Assembly: GCF_900105905.1 (NCBI RefSeq)
Contig: NZ_FNSV01000005.1
Coordinates: forward strand, 1,674,001-1,738,000
DNA from: Rhodococcus koreensis
Lineage (GTDB): Bacteria > Actinomycetota > Actinomycetes > Mycobacteriales > Mycobacteriaceae
Reading direction: 5' to 3'
Length of the DNA stretch: 64,000 bases
Of this stretch, positions 8,604 through 16,829 are shown piece after piece (position 1 is the first letter of the stretch; every line of letters starts with the position of its first letter). Below the pieces are notes generated by a model. It ran no database searches, had not been told where the DNA came from, and saw only the letters and a list, made by a program, of their open reading frames with translations. A program made the position numbers and the translations under genes.

Positions 8604-9079
8604 TCAGACGCGCAGTACCCGAGGACGTCTCCGCGATCACCGCGATGATCTACGAACTGGCCGAATACCAGAAGGCCCGGGACGAGTGCACCGTCACCGC
8701 CGACCAGATAGACGACGCCCTGTTCGGTCCGCAGCCGTCCACGTTCGCCCACGTCGCGACGAACGACGACGACCGGGTCGTCGGGATCGCGGTGTGGTTC
8801 CGGAACTTCTCCACATGGGACGGAACGCACGGCATCTATCTCGAAGACCTGTTCGTCAGCCCGTCCGAACGCGGTTCCGGTCACGGCAAAGCCCTGCTCG
8901 CCACGCTCGCGAAGGAGTGCGTCGACAACGGCTACACGCGGCTGTCGTGGTCGGTGGTCAACTGGAACAAGCCGTCGATCGCGTTCTACGAGTCCCTCGA
9001 CGCGCGACCGCAGGACGAGTGGACGACGTACCGGCTCACCGGGGATCCGCTCGGCCGCCTCGCGTCCGAGGTGAGTTAG
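8600..9079 (+). CDS. GNAT family N-acetyltransferase
   Basis: This 159-residue protein is a Gcn5-related acetyltransferase that uses acetyl-CoA. The motif A region is visible as LEDLFVSPSERGSGHGKALLATLAKEC (the R/Q-x-x-G-x-G/A site), followed by RLSWSVVNWNKPSIAFYESLDA. That ending resembles the spermidine/thialysine acetyltransferase (SAT2-like) subgroup, but the acceptor is unknown. It overlaps the phosphatase by 4 nt and the convergent membrane protein gene by 4 nt. Confidence 0.85.
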   Translation: MIRRAVPEDVSAITAMIYELAEYQKARDECTVTADQIDDALFGPQPSTFAHVATNDDDRVVGIAVWFRNFSTWDGTHGIYLEDLFVSPSERGSGHGKALLATLAKECVDNGYTRLSWSVVNWNKPSIAFYESLDARPQDEWTTYRLTGDPLGRLASEVS

Positions 9080-9513
9080 CGCTCGGACGGGTTGTCGGCG
9101 CCGGCTTCCTGGCCGTACTCGGCGGCCATCCATTTCGACGTCGGGCTGCTGAACAGGCACCCGAGGGCTCCCACCACGACGACGCCGAGCAGCACGCCGA
9201 AGAACGGCTGGTGGGAATCGGTGAGCAGCGACCACGCCACCGGAAGCAGCAGCAGTTGGGCGACGATCGCGATCGCCCGCCCCCAGCGCCTGCCGAAGAT
9301 CAGGGCGAGCCCGGCCGCGAGCACGGCGCCACCGAGAATGGCGAACCAGGCGGCGGTGCCGTATCCGCTGCTGACGCTCTGGTCGTGCCCGAGCAGCCCC
9401 CGGACCACCAGCACCACGGCGACACCGACCGCCACCGCGCCCTCGAGCGACACCAGGGCGCCCGCCGCGCGGACCGTGGTGGGCGTGGACTTGCTGAGAG
9501 ACGGCTTCGGCAC
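9076..9513 (-). CDS. Small integral membrane protein (Rv3217c type)
   Basis: This 145-residue protein has four hydrophobic segments, for example GAVAVGVAVVLVVRGLL, AAWFAILGGAVLAAGLALIF, AIAIVAQLLLLPVAWSLL and FFGVLLGVVVVGALGCLFL-like. The hydrophilic tail reads SSPTSKWMAAEYGQEAG. It has no known function. The GTG at 9513 is chosen because it begins just before the first membrane segment. It is convergent with the acetyltransferase gene. Confidence 0.7.
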   Translation of the reverse strand: MPKPSLSKSTPTTVRAAGALVSLEGAVAVGVAVVLVVRGLLGHDQSVSSGYGTAAWFAILGGAVLAAGLALIFGRRWGRAIAIVAQLLLLPVAWSLLTDSHQPFFGVLLGVVVVGALGCLFSSPTSKWMAAEYGQEAGADNPSER

Positions 9514-9589
9514 GTCGGCCAGCCTAGAACACCCCGCCGCCGGCGGCCTCGGACGGTGACACGTGCCGCCCCGGCTAGGCTTGGGCCCC

Positions 9590-10546
9590 GTGCGCGCGCT
9601 GCTGATCGTCAACCCCAATGCCACATCGACGACCCCGGCCGGGCGGGACCTGCTCGCGCACGCGCTGTCGAGCCGGGTGCGGTTGACGGTCGCGCACACG
9701 ACGCACCGTGGCCACGCCGCCGAACTGGCGCAGCAGGCCTGCGTCGACGGGATGGGCCTGATCATCGTTCACGGCGGCGACGGCACCGTGAACGAGGTGG
9801 TCAACGGGCTGCTCGGCACCCCGGACCCGAAGTCGATGAGCGCGGTGACGGTGGGGCCGATACCCCCGATCGCCGTCGTCCCCGGCGGGTCGGCGAACGT
9901 GTTCGCCCGCTCGCTCGGCATCGCTCCCGACCCGGTGGACGCCACCAACCAGCTCATCGATCTCCTCTCCCACCGGCAGCGGCGCAGGATCGGGCTCGCC
10001 CACTGTGACCACCGCTGGTTCACGTTCAACGCGGGCGTCGGCTGGGACGCCCAGGTCTGTGAGGCGGTCGACATGCACCGCAAGAACGGGCGCCCCGCCA
10101 CACCGGCGCAATACGTCCGCGCGGCGGTGCGCGTGTTCTTCCGGTCGAAGTACGCGGAGCCGACCCTCACCGTCGAGGTTCCCGATCGCGATCCGGTCGA
10201 GGGCGTTCATTACGCCTTCGTGTCGAACGCGAGTCCCTGGACGTATCTGAACAAGCGGGAAGTCCACACCAATCCCGACACCACCTACGACACCGGCCTC
10301 GGTGTGTTCGCGATGCGATCCACCGCGATCCTCACCACTCTGCGGGTGGCCCGCCAGCTGCTGACCCCCGGCACCCGCCCGAAGGCGAAGAAACTCGTCC
10401 GGGTCGACGACGTGCCGTGCGTGCGGATCTCCGCGTCGGAGCCGATCGGACTGCAGATGGACGGCGACTACATCGGACTTCGCAACGTGGTGGAGTTCGT
10501 GTCGGTGCCCGACGCGCTGGATGTCGTCGCGCCGCCGCGACCCTGA
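9590..10546 (+). CDS. Diacylglycerol/lipid kinase family protein (YegS-like)
   Basis: This 318-residue protein is a lipid kinase of the DAGK catalytic family, probably phosphorylating a membrane lipid alcohol with ATP. It starts with LLIVNPNATST and has the nucleotide-binding VHGGDGTVNEVVNG motif. The later segment NAGVGWDAQVCEAVD and the end LQMDGDYIGLRNVVEFVSV match the family. The GTG at 9590 starts exactly at the first beta strand. The M. tuberculosis neighbour Rv3218 is the same type. The 240-nt region after it is the whiB1 promoter. Confidence 0.88.
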   Translation: MRALLIVNPNATSTTPAGRDLLAHALSSRVRLTVAHTTHRGHAAELAQQACVDGMGLIIVHGGDGTVNEVVNGLLGTPDPKSMSAVTVGPIPPIAVVPGGSANVFARSLGIAPDPVDATNQLIDLLSHRQRRRIGLAHCDHRWFTFNAGVGWDAQVCEAVDMHRKNGRPATPAQYVRAAVRVFFRSKYAEPTLTVEVPDRDPVEGVHYAFVSNASPWTYLNKREVHTNPDTTYDTGLGVFAMRSTAILTTLRVARQLLTPGTRPKAKKLVRVDDVPCVRISASEPIGLQMDGDYIGLRNVVEFVSVPDALDVVAPPRP

Positions 10547-10667
10547 GCAATTCTCGAGAATCCCCGTTTTCACCTAGCGGGAAGCGCCGGCGCGAGGTAA
10601 AAAGGACGGCGCGCCTCAAAAGGGCAGCCTAACTACGTGAGCTCCCCCACGGTGCGGCGGTTTTCTA

Positions 10668-10700
10668 TTGACATCCCGCCAGTTCGTGAAAGCATTCACA
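10668..10700 (+). promoter_or_regulatory. whiB1 promoter region: TTGACA element and Crp-like site
   Basis: A 16-bp element CGTGAAAGCATTCACA (10685-10700) matches the Crp consensus TGTGA-N6-TCACA in nine of ten defined positions and is symmetric. It is 86 nt upstream of the whiB1 start. A TTGACA hexamer at 10668-10673 could be a -35 box; the spacing then puts the site over the -10 region. In M. tuberculosis whiB1 is known to be controlled by the cAMP receptor protein, so conservation here is plausible. Confidence 0.65.
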
Positions 10701-10786
10701 AGCAACAGTGCGGAAACATTCTCTACGCACACATGAACTCATGAAGACGAAACGGTGCACGACGCACCCAGTTAAGGAGCAGAAGG

Positions 10787-11041
10787 ATGGACTGGCGCCA
10801 CAAGGCAATCTGTCGCGACGAAGACCCCGAGTTGTTCTTCCCTGTGGGCAACAGCGGTCCGGCTCTCGCGCAGATTGCTGATGCCAAGGTTGTCTGCAAC
10901 CGCTGCCCGGTGACCGCCGAATGCCTCTCGTGGGCACTCGAGTCGGGCCAGGACGCCGGTGTGTGGGGCGGCATGAGCGAAGACGAGCGTCGCGCACTCA
11001 AGCGCCGGAACGCTCGGACGCGTGCACGCACCACCGTCTGA
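10787..11041 (+). CDS. whiB1: WhiB1 iron-sulfur transcription factor
   Basis: This 84-residue protein is a WhiB-like regulator that binds a 4Fe-4S cluster through four cysteines, here Cys9, Cys37, Cys40 and Cys46. The G-V-W-G-G turn is at residues 58-62, followed by a basic tail (RALKRRNARTRART) that binds DNA. In mycobacteria WhiB1 is an essential NO-responsive partner of the primary sigma factor; that role is inferred here. A good AAGGAG site precedes the ATG. A strong terminator follows 17 nt after the stop, so it is monocistronic. Confidence 0.96.
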   Translation: MDWRHKAICRDEDPELFFPVGNSGPALAQIADAKVVCNRCPVTAECLSWALESGQDAGVWGGMSEDERRALKRRNARTRARTTV

Positions 11042-11058
11042 TTCTTCAGAAGGAGACG

Positions 11059-11088
11059 GGCCCGGCACCACATGGTGCCGGGCCTTTT
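11059..11088 (+). terminator. Rho-independent terminator after whiB1
   Basis: A perfect 12-bp inverted repeat (GGCCCGGCACCA / TGGTGCCGGGCC, arms 11059-11070 and 11073-11084) is followed by TTTT. Very GC-rich stem plus T-run directly after whiB1 indicates an intrinsic terminator. Confidence 0.9.
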
Positions 11089-11101
11089 GCTTGCCCGCCG
11101 G

Positions 11102-12604
11102 TCAGTACCGCGGTCCACGACGGCCCAGCGGTACGCGTAACACGGCATCCGTTCCACCCTCCGCCCCCGGGTGCAGACCCAGCGAACCGTTCAGTTCGGC
11201 GGCCACCAGGGTCCGGACGATCTGCAGACCGAGCCGGTCGGACCGCTCGAGGCTGAAACCGGGCGGCAGTCCCCTGCCGTTGTCGTGAATCACGACGTCC
11301 AGCCAGCGCGCCGACCGTTCCGCCCTCATGGTGACGGTGCCCGCGGCGCCCGGTTCGAAGGCGTGCTCGATCGCGTTCTGCACGAGTTCGGTCAGCACCA
11401 TCACCAGCGGTGTGGCCCGCTCCGCGGAGAACACCCCGAAGCTGCCCTCCCGGCGGACCTTGATCGGCGTGCTCACCGTCGCCACGTCGGACAGGATCGG
11501 CACGAGCCGGTCGACGACCTCGTCGAGGTTCACCTCCTCGTCCACCGACATCGACAGCGTGTCGTGCACGAGGGCGATCGACGTGACGCGGCGCACCGAT
11601 TCGCTGAGCGCCTGACGTGCCTCCTCGTTGTTGGTGCGGCGGGCCTGCAACCGCAGCAACGCCGCCACGGTCTGCAGATTGTTCTTCACCCGGTGATGGA
11701 TCTCGCGGATCGTCGCATCCTTGCTGAGCAGGGCACGATCCCGCCTCTTCACCTCCGTGACGTCCCGCACGACGACGGCGGCGCCGACCCGCTTGCCGCC
11801 GGGTTTGAGTACCAGGGCCCGCAGCAGGACGGTCGCTCCCCGGGCCTCGATCTCCATCCGGCGGCCCGGCTTGTCGGCGATCGTGTCGCGGATGTATCCG
11901 GCGACCTCCTGCGACTCGAACGGATCCGTCACGAGTGATCGTGTGGTGGCGGCGAGGTTCTGGCCGATCAGGTCCGAGCTCAGACCCATCCGGTGGTACG
12001 CCGACAGCGCGTTCGGACTCGCGTAGACCACGCTGCCGTCGGTGTCCAGGCGGATGAAGCCGTCGCCGGCGCGGGGGCTCGAGTTGGTGTCCGAGCGGGC
12101 CTCACGGATCGGGAACGTGCCGTCGCTGATCATCTGGCACAGGTCCTCGGCGCAGTCGAGATACGCGACCTCGAGCGGGCTCTGCGCCCGCTGGTGCGAC
12201 AGGTTGGTGTCGCGGCTCAGGACGGCGATCACCTCGCCGTTCCACCGCACCGGGACCGCGTCGCCGCGCGGCGGCAGACCCGCGTGCCCGCCGCCGTCCT
12301 CGGGGCGCACGACGTTGCCCTCCAGCAGCGCCTGCAGCACCTGCGGGTGTTCCGACTCCGACACGACGGTCCCGACGACGTCCTCCGGGAATGCGGTCGA
12401 CGCGGTGGTGGGCCTGCAGTGCGCGACGCAGATCACGGTGCCGGTCGGATTGGTGGCCGCGGAGTCCGCTCCGACCCACAGCAGAACGTCCGCGAAGGAG
12501 AGGTCGGCGAGCAACTGCCATTCGCCGACGACGCGCTGGAGGTGGTCGACGGCCTCGCCGGGCAGGTCGGTGTGTTCGGCGAGCAGATCGCTCAGGGTCG
12601 ACAT
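11102..12604 (-). CDS. pdtaS: Sensor histidine kinase PdtaS (GAF-PAS-HisKA_2-HATPase)
   Basis: This 500-residue soluble kinase has no membrane segment. An N-terminal GAF-like domain (about 1-160) and a PAS domain (about 180-285) precede the H-box EIHHRVKNNLQTVAALLRLQ with His303/His304, and a HATPase domain with ELVQNAIEHAF, DNGRGLPPGF and RLGLQIV. This is the HisKA_2/HWE-like type that pairs with an ANTAR response regulator (PdtaR), which controls mRNA anti-termination; PdtaR is not in this window. M. tuberculosis has the gene at the same place (Rv3220c). It ends convergently with whiB1. Confidence 0.93.
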   Translation of the reverse strand: MSTLSDLLAEHTDLPGEAVDHLQRVVGEWQLLADLSFADVLLWVGADSAATNPTGTVICVAHCRPTTASTAFPEDVVGTVVSESEHPQVLQALLEGNVVRPEDGGGHAGLPPRGDAVPVRWNGEVIAVLSRDTNLSHQRAQSPLEVAYLDCAEDLCQMISDGTFPIREARSDTNSSPRAGDGFIRLDTDGSVVYASPNALSAYHRMGLSSDLIGQNLAATTRSLVTDPFESQEVAGYIRDTIADKPGRRMEIEARGATVLLRALVLKPGGKRVGAAVVVRDVTEVKRRDRALLSKDATIREIHHRVKNNLQTVAALLRLQARRTNNEEARQALSESVRRVTSIALVHDTLSMSVDEEVNLDEVVDRLVPILSDVATVSTPIKVRREGSFGVFSAERATPLVMVLTELVQNAIEHAFEPGAAGTVTMRAERSARWLDVVIHDNGRGLPPGFSLERSDRLGLQIVRTLVAAELNGSLGLHPGAEGGTDAVLRVPLGRRGPRY

Positions 12605-12624
12605 CGTGGGGTGTGTCAGTCAGC

Positions 12625-12840
12625 TCAGGAGATGACCGCGATCAGGTCGCCCTGCTGGATCACGTCGCCGACCTTGACGTCCACGGAGGTGACCGTGCCG
12701 GGCTCTTCGGCGATGACAGGGATCTCCATCTTCATCGACTCGAGGATGACGAGGGTGTCGCCTTCCTTCACCTCGTCACCCGCGCTCACCACAACCTGAT
12801 ACACCGTCGAAACCATTTCGGCGCGCACGTCTTCTGCCAT
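12625..12840 (-). CDS. Biotin/lipoyl-attachment domain protein (biotinyl TB7.3 type)
   Basis: This 71-residue protein is almost only a biotinyl domain. The biotinylation motif ESMKME is at residues 34-39 with the acceptor Lys37. Its homolog in M. tuberculosis (Rv3221c) is a small biotinylated protein. It has no carboxylase domains attached, so it may act as a free biotin carrier or a competing BirA substrate. A biotin ligase gene (birA) is found in this window at 59911-60759. It lies 20 nt upstream of pdtaS on the same strand and may be cotranscribed with it. Confidence 0.9.
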   Translation of the reverse strand: MAEDVRAEMVSTVYQVVVSAGDEVKEGDTLVILESMKMEIPVIAEEPGTVTSVDVKVGDVIQQGDLIAVIS

Positions 12841-12934
12841 TGTGATCCTTCACTCCCGGGTGTCGAGAAAGCCCTGTTGCAAGGACACCCAACCACACGT
12901 GGAAGACTGTGGTGAAAAGAAGGGAGATCTACTC

Positions 12935-13009
12935 ATGGGTAAGCGTGGTCGCAAGAAGCGCAGTCGCAAGGGCAACGCCGCAAACCACGGCAAGCGTCCC
13001 AACGCCTGA
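12935..13009 (+). CDS. 50S ribosomal protein bL37 (24 residues)
   Basis: A very short gene of 24 codons plus stop encodes a strongly basic peptide beginning MGKRGRKKR and ending NHGKRPNA. This matches mycobacterial bL37, a short 50S protein found by structural work. An AAGGGAG ribosome binding site precedes the ATG, and a strong hairpin follows 17 nt after the stop. The gene is divergent from the biotinyl protein and lies next to rsrA-sigH, as in mycobacteria. The full sequence is too short for standard gene callers. Confidence 0.9.
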   Translation: MGKRGRKKRSRKGNAANHGKRPNA

Positions 13010-13026
13010 CGCGCCGTAGAACGCAC

Positions 13027-13062
13027 CAGGGGCCGGAAAGCAGCGACGCTTTCCGGCCCCTG
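13027..13062. terminator. 15-bp hairpin, bidirectional terminator between bL37 and rsrA
   Basis: A perfect 15-bp inverted repeat with a 6-nt loop (arms 13027-13041 and 13048-13062, sequence CAGGGGCCGGAAAGC and complement) lies between the convergent bL37 and rsrA genes. No strong T-run follows, so it may be a GC-rich bidirectional terminator. Confidence 0.8.
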
Positions 13063-13079
13063 ATCGCTGTTCTGACGGG

Positions 13080-13361
13080 TTACGACTCGGGTTCGGTATT
13101 CGTGATGAGGATCGTCCGCCGCAACTCGATGGAGAGCCTCTGACGCAGGCTCTCCGGTGCGTGCTCACCGCCGCACTTGCGGTTCACGAGGCTCTTGACC
13201 TTCTCCTCGATGCCGTACGCCTCGAGGCACGACCCGCACTCGTCGAGGTGGCGCTGCAGCCGCGCCCGCGAGGCCTCGTCGCATTCGCTGTCCAGCATCA
13301 GCCAGACGTCCGCGATGACGGCGGAGCAGTCGAGCTGCTCGAATTCGTCCTGCTCGCTCAC
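13080..13361 (-). CDS. rsrA: Anti-sigma factor RsrA/RshA (zinc-binding, partner of SigH)
   Basis: This 93-residue protein is the thiol-redox anti-sigma factor of SigH/SigR. The ZAS zinc motif H-x3-C-x2-C is visible as HLDECGSC, and an earlier Cys (LDCSAV) with a later Cys (RKCGG) may complete the redox set. Disulfide stress opens the zinc site and releases the sigma factor; this is known for the family. Its GTG start overlaps the sigH stop by 4 nt (GTGA), which indicates coupled translation. Confidence 0.92.
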   Translation of the reverse strand: MSEQDEFEQLDCSAVIADVWLMLDSECDEASRARLQRHLDECGSCLEAYGIEEKVKSLVNRKCGGEHAPESLRQRLSIELRRTILITNTEPES

Positions 13362-14017
13362 CGAGAAACCTCCTGCTCCGCACTCACTACACTGTCGCCG
13401 GCCACCTCGTCGGTGCCGCCACGGTTGAATCCTCGTTCGCGTGCGACGTCGGCGAGCAGACCCCGGAGCTGCTTGCGCCCGCGGTGCAGTCGCGACATCA
13501 CGGTCCCGATCGGGGTGCCCATGATCTCGGCGATCTCCTTGTAGGGAAAGCCCTCGACATCGGCGTAGTAGACGGCCATCCGGAACTCCTCGGGCAGGGC
13601 CTGAAGGGCTTCCTTGATGTCGTCGTCGGGGAGCGCGTCCAGTGCCTCGACCTCGGCGGACCGCAGCCCGGTCGACGAATGCTCCGCCGTCGCCGCCAGC
13701 TGCCAGTCGGTGATCTCGTCGGTCGGGTACTGCGCGGGCTGCCGCTGCTTCTTGCGGTACGAGTTGATGTACGTGTTCGTGAGAATCCGGTACAGCCACG
13801 CCTTGAGGTTGGTGCCCTCGCGGAACGACCGGAACGCCGTGTAGGCCTTCACGTACGTTTCCTGCACGAGGTCCTCGGCGTCCGCCGGGTTCCGGGTCAT
13901 CCTCAGAGCAGCGCCGTACAGCTGATCCAGAAGTGGGAGCGCATCCCTTTCGAAACGCGCGATCAACTCGTCCTGTGGCTCGGCCTTCTCTGCCGTCGGA
14001 CGGTCATGTTCCTGCAC
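13358..14017 (-). CDS. sigH: Extracytoplasmic-function sigma factor SigH/SigR (oxidative stress)
   Basis: This 219-residue ECF sigma factor resembles M. tuberculosis SigH. Region 2 contains [23 protein letters not shown] and [18 protein letters not shown], and region 4 contains [23 protein letters not shown] with [16 protein letters not shown] chose the GTG at 14017, which has a GAAGGGA site 5 nt before it. An in-frame ATG at 14095 is possible and would put a 5' leader of about 37 nt on the predicted SigH-type promoter. It is followed directly by rsrA. Confidence 0.92.
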   Translation of the reverse strand: MQEHDRPTAEKAEPQDELIARFERDALPLLDQLYGAALRMTRNPADAEDLVQETYVKAYTAFRSFREGTNLKAWLYRILTNTYINSYRKKQRQPAQYPTDEITDWQLAATAEHSSTGLRSAEVEALDALPDDDIKEALQALPEEFRMAVYYADVEGFPYKEIAEIMGTPIGTVMSRLHRGRKQLRGLLADVARERGFNRGGTDEVAGDSVVSAEQEVSR

Positions 14018-14142
14018 GCTGATCCCTTCGGTCGCCGTGGGCGTCAACGTTACCGCCAACTGCAGACGCGACGTGGGCTCGATTACCGAGGACATCACGA
14101 TACGGACCACTCCCTTCGATGCACGGGTCTTCTGCAGGTACC

Positions 14143-14169
14143 AACACGACTCCCGCCCGCGGTGTTCCC
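14143..14169 (-). promoter_or_regulatory. SigH-type promoter upstream of sigH (autoregulation)
   Basis: On the minus strand the sequence GGGAAC, an 18-nt spacer, and GTT are found at 14164-14169 and 14143-14145. This matches the SigH/SigR consensus (GGAAT/C, about 16-19 nt, GTT). It points at sigH, so the gene is probably autoregulated under disulfide stress, as is known in relatives. Positioned 126 nt before the chosen GTG. Confidence 0.65.
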
Positions 14170-14194
14170 GCACCGCGTGGCAGAGTGTTCGTCC

Positions 14195-14689
14195 ATGGCC
14201 GGAACTGCCACTCCCGCGACGAAGTTGCTCGTCACACAGCGCATCGACCACACCGTGCACAGCTACGCGCACGACGAGCGGGCGGAGTCGTACGGTTCGG
14301 AGGCCGTCGACGCGCTGGGCGAGACGGTCGGCGTCACCGCCCACCAGGTGTTCAAGACGCTCGTGATCAAACTCGACACGGGCAAGCTGGCGGTGGCGGT
14401 CCTGCCGGTGCCGGAGAAACTGTCCCTGAAGGCGGCGGCCGCGGCGCTGGGCGCAGGCAAGGCCGTGATGGCGGACCGCACCGAGGCCGAGCGCTCCACC
14501 GGTTACGTGTTCGGCGGCATCTCCCCGCTCGGACAGCGGAAAACACTTCCGACGGTCGTCGACGCGTCGGCGCTCGACTGGGACCGGGTGCTGTGCAGCG
14601 CGGGCAGGCGCGGACTCGAGATCGAACTCGCACCCGCCGATCTGGTGCGGCTCAGCGGAGCTGTCACCGCGGCGGTCACAGCAGGCTGA
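14195..14689 (+). CDS. ybaK: YbaK/EbsC-type Cys-tRNA(Pro) deacylase
   Basis: This 164-residue protein belongs to the YbaK/EbsC aminoacyl-tRNA editing family that hydrolyses mischarged Cys-tRNA(Pro). The family core is visible: [31 protein letters not shown], and [21 protein letters not shown], including the invariant GGxSPxG motif. The ATG at 14195 gives the usual length. It is divergent from sigH, and its last 14 nt overlap the convergent SRAP-domain gene. Confidence 0.92.
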   Translation: MAGTATPATKLLVTQRIDHTVHSYAHDERAESYGSEAVDALGETVGVTAHQVFKTLVIKLDTGKLAVAVLPVPEKLSLKAAAAALGAGKAVMADRTEAERSTGYVFGGISPLGQRKTLPTVVDASALDWDRVLCSAGRRGLEIELAPADLVRLSGAVTAAVTAG

Positions 14690-15434
14690 TCTGCTCCCCC
14701 ACCTGCGCGTCGTCGCGACCGGCCGCGTCGGGGTCGAGGAGTTCCGGACCGTTGTTCTTCACGCTGTTCACCAGCGTGGACACCCGCCGGACCGTGATGT
14801 CGGCGATGGCGTCGGGTGACACCTCGAGCAGGTCCGTGGACGCGGGGTGCTCGGGATCGAGCCACGCGGCCCAGCGGTCGCGGGGCATCACGAGCGGCAT
14901 CCGGTCGTGCACGTTCTCGAGCTGGGCGGCGGAGTCGACCGTGATGATGCTGCAGCTCAGGACGGGCGGCGACTCCTCGACCGCGGGATCGTGCCAGACC
15001 GACCACAGCCCGGCCATGTACAGGCGCGAGCCGTCCTCCGGCGACATGTAGTACGGAATCTTCTTCGCCTTGCCCGCCTTCTTCCCGGCGGCCGCCGGCT
15101 CGGTCTCGGTCTGCCACTCGTACCAGCCGTCCATCGGCACGAGGCAGCGCTTGTACTTGAACGAGGTCCGGAAGGCGGGCTTGTTGTCGACCGAATCCGC
15201 CCGGGCGTTGAACAGCACCGGGCCCTTGCCGAGCTCCTTCGTCCACGACGGCACGAGACCCCACCGCATCCGCCGGATCCGACGGGCGTCGTGCCGGTCG
15301 ACCACCGTGAGGACCTGCGTGGTGGGCGCCACGTTGAAGTCGGGCGGACTCTCGTCCTCGCCGGCCTCGTTGATCGCGTCGAGGTCGGCCGCGAGTGTCG
15401 CCGGATTCGCAGTGGTCGCATACCTGCCGCACAT
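14676..15434 (-). CDS. SRAP-domain (HMCES/YedK) protein
   Basis: This 252-residue SRAP protein protects abasic sites in single-stranded DNA by forming a DNA-protein crosslink through its N-terminal Cys, which is Cys2 here (MCGRY). Conserved features are the N-terminal [48 protein letters not shown], and the His of the catalytic set in [10 protein letters not shown]. The start is the ATG at 15434, which is needed for the catalytic Cys. It lies beside aroA in divergent orientation, as in M. tuberculosis (Rv3226c). Confidence 0.93.
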   Translation of the reverse strand: MCGRYATTANPATLAADLDAINEAGEDESPPDFNVAPTTQVLTVVDRHDARRIRRMRWGLVPSWTKELGKGPVLFNARADSVDNKPAFRTSFKYKRCLVPMDGWYEWQTETEPAAAGKKAGKAKKIPYYMSPEDGSRLYMAGLWSVWHDPAVEESPPVLSCSIITVDSAAQLENVHDRMPLVMPRDRWAAWLDPEHPASTDLLEVSPDAIADITVRRVSTLVNSVKNNGPELLDPDAAGRDDAQVGEQISLL

Positions 15435-15512
15435 GCCCACCAGAGTGGCACGAACCACCGACACCCGCGACACGCCGCCCACCCCGCCCGGCGACCCGCC
15501 CGATAGGCGAAG

Positions 15513-16829
15513 ATGGAGACCGTGAGCCTGAGCCTGTGGAACGCCCCCCGTGCCGAAGCGCCCGTCGTCGCGACGGTCGCCCTCCCCGGATCGAAGTCGA
15601 TCACCAATCGCGCGCTGATCCTCGCCGCACTCGCGGACGCTCCGTCCACCCTCACCGGGGCACTGCGCAGCCGGGACACCGACCTCATGATCGACGCACT
15701 CCGGACGCTGGGGATCGGCATCGAGACGGCCGGCGCCGACACGACGCTGCGGGTCACTCCCGGACGCCTCCGGGGCGGTGCGGTCGACTGCGGCCTGGCG
15801 GGCACCGTCATGCGGTTCCTTCCGCCGGTCGCCGCGCTCGCCGAGGGAACGGTCGACTTCGACGGCGACGAGCAGGCGCGTACCCGCCCGCTCGACACGA
15901 TCCTGAACGCGCTGCGCGGTCTCGGCGCGGACATCGACGGCGACTCCCTGCCGTTCACCGTCCGCGGCGCGGGCTCCCTGCGCGGTGGCCGGGTCACGAT
16001 CGACGCGTCCGGTTCTTCGCAGTTCGTGTCCGGGCTGCTGCTGTCTGCCGCCGCGTTCGACGAGGGCGTCACGGTTCATCACGACGGCAAGACGGTCCCG
16101 TCGATGCCGCACATCGACATGACGGTCGAGATGCTGCGCGAGTCGGGTGTCGAGGTCTCCACCCCGGCGACGGGCGGGGAGGCCGACACGTGGCGGGTGA
16201 GCCCCGGTCCGGTGCGGGCCGTCGACCGGGTGATCGAGCCCGACCTGTCGAATGCCACCGCCTTCCTCGCCGCCGCCGCCGTCACCGGCGGTGAGGTGAC
16301 CGTTCCGCTGTGGCCTGCCGAGACGACGCAGCCCGGCGACGCGATTCGCGAGATCCTGCTGGCGATGGGCGCCGACGTCCGGCGGGACGGGGCGAACCTC
16401 ACCGTCCGCGGCCCCCAGCAGCTGACCGGCATCGACATCGACCTGCACGACGTCGGCGAACTCACCCCGACCGTCGCGGCGCTCGCGGCACTCGCGGACG
16501 GCCCGTCCCGCCTGCGCGGCATCGCGCATCTGCGCGGACACGAGACCGACCGGCTGGCCGCGCTCGCGCACGAGATCAACTCGCTCGGCGGAAACGTCAC
16601 CGAGACCGAGGACGGCCTCACGATCGTGCCCGCCGACCTGCACGGCGGGAGGTGGCGTTCCTACGCCGACCACCGGATGGCGACGGCCGGAGCCATCGTC
16701 GGGCTGCGGGTCGACGGCATCGAGATCGAGGACATCGGCACCACGGCGAAGACGCTGCCCGGTTTCGAGAACCTGTGGGCCACAATGCTGTCCGCGGCTG
16801 CGGGCACCGGTCGGAAGGCGAGCTTCTGA
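15513..16829 (+). CDS. aroA: 3-phosphoshikimate 1-carboxyvinyltransferase (EPSP synthase)
   Basis: This 438-residue enzyme of the shikimate pathway joins shikimate-3-phosphate and phosphoenolpyruvate. The N-terminal [17 protein letters not shown] motif and the [16 protein letters not shown] segment [13 protein letters not shown] are in place, followed by [26 protein letters not shown] and [10 protein letters not shown] near the end. The ATG at 15513 is nine nt before an in-frame GTG (VSLSLWN), and either could be used. The aroA stop overlaps the CTG start proposed for rsgA. Confidence 0.95.
   Translation: METVSLSLWNAPRAEAPVVATVALPGSKSITNRALILAALADAPSTLTGALRSRDTDLMIDALRTLGIGIETAGADTTLRVTPGRLRGGAVDCGLAGTVMRFLPPVAALAEGTVDFDGDEQARTRPLDTILNALRGLGADIDGDSLPFTVRGAGSLRGGRVTIDASGSSQFVSGLLLSAAAFDEGVTVHHDGKTVPSMPHIDMTVEMLRESGVEVSTPATGGEADTWRVSPGPVRAVDRVIEPDLSNATAFLAAAAVTGGEVTVPLWPAETTQPGDAIREILLAMGADVRRDGANLTVRGPQQLTGIDIDLHDVGELTPTVAALAALADGPSRLRGIAHLRGHETDRLAALAHEINSLGGNVTETEDGLTIVPADLHGGRWRSYADHRMATAGAIVGLRVDGIEIEDIGTTAKTLPGFENLWATMLSAAAGTGRKASF

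Noticed and set aside
14018..14095. Longer sigH starting at ATG 14095
   Set aside because: The extra 26 residues are not conserved, and the GTG at 14017 has a better spaced GAAGGGA site; kept only as an alternative.
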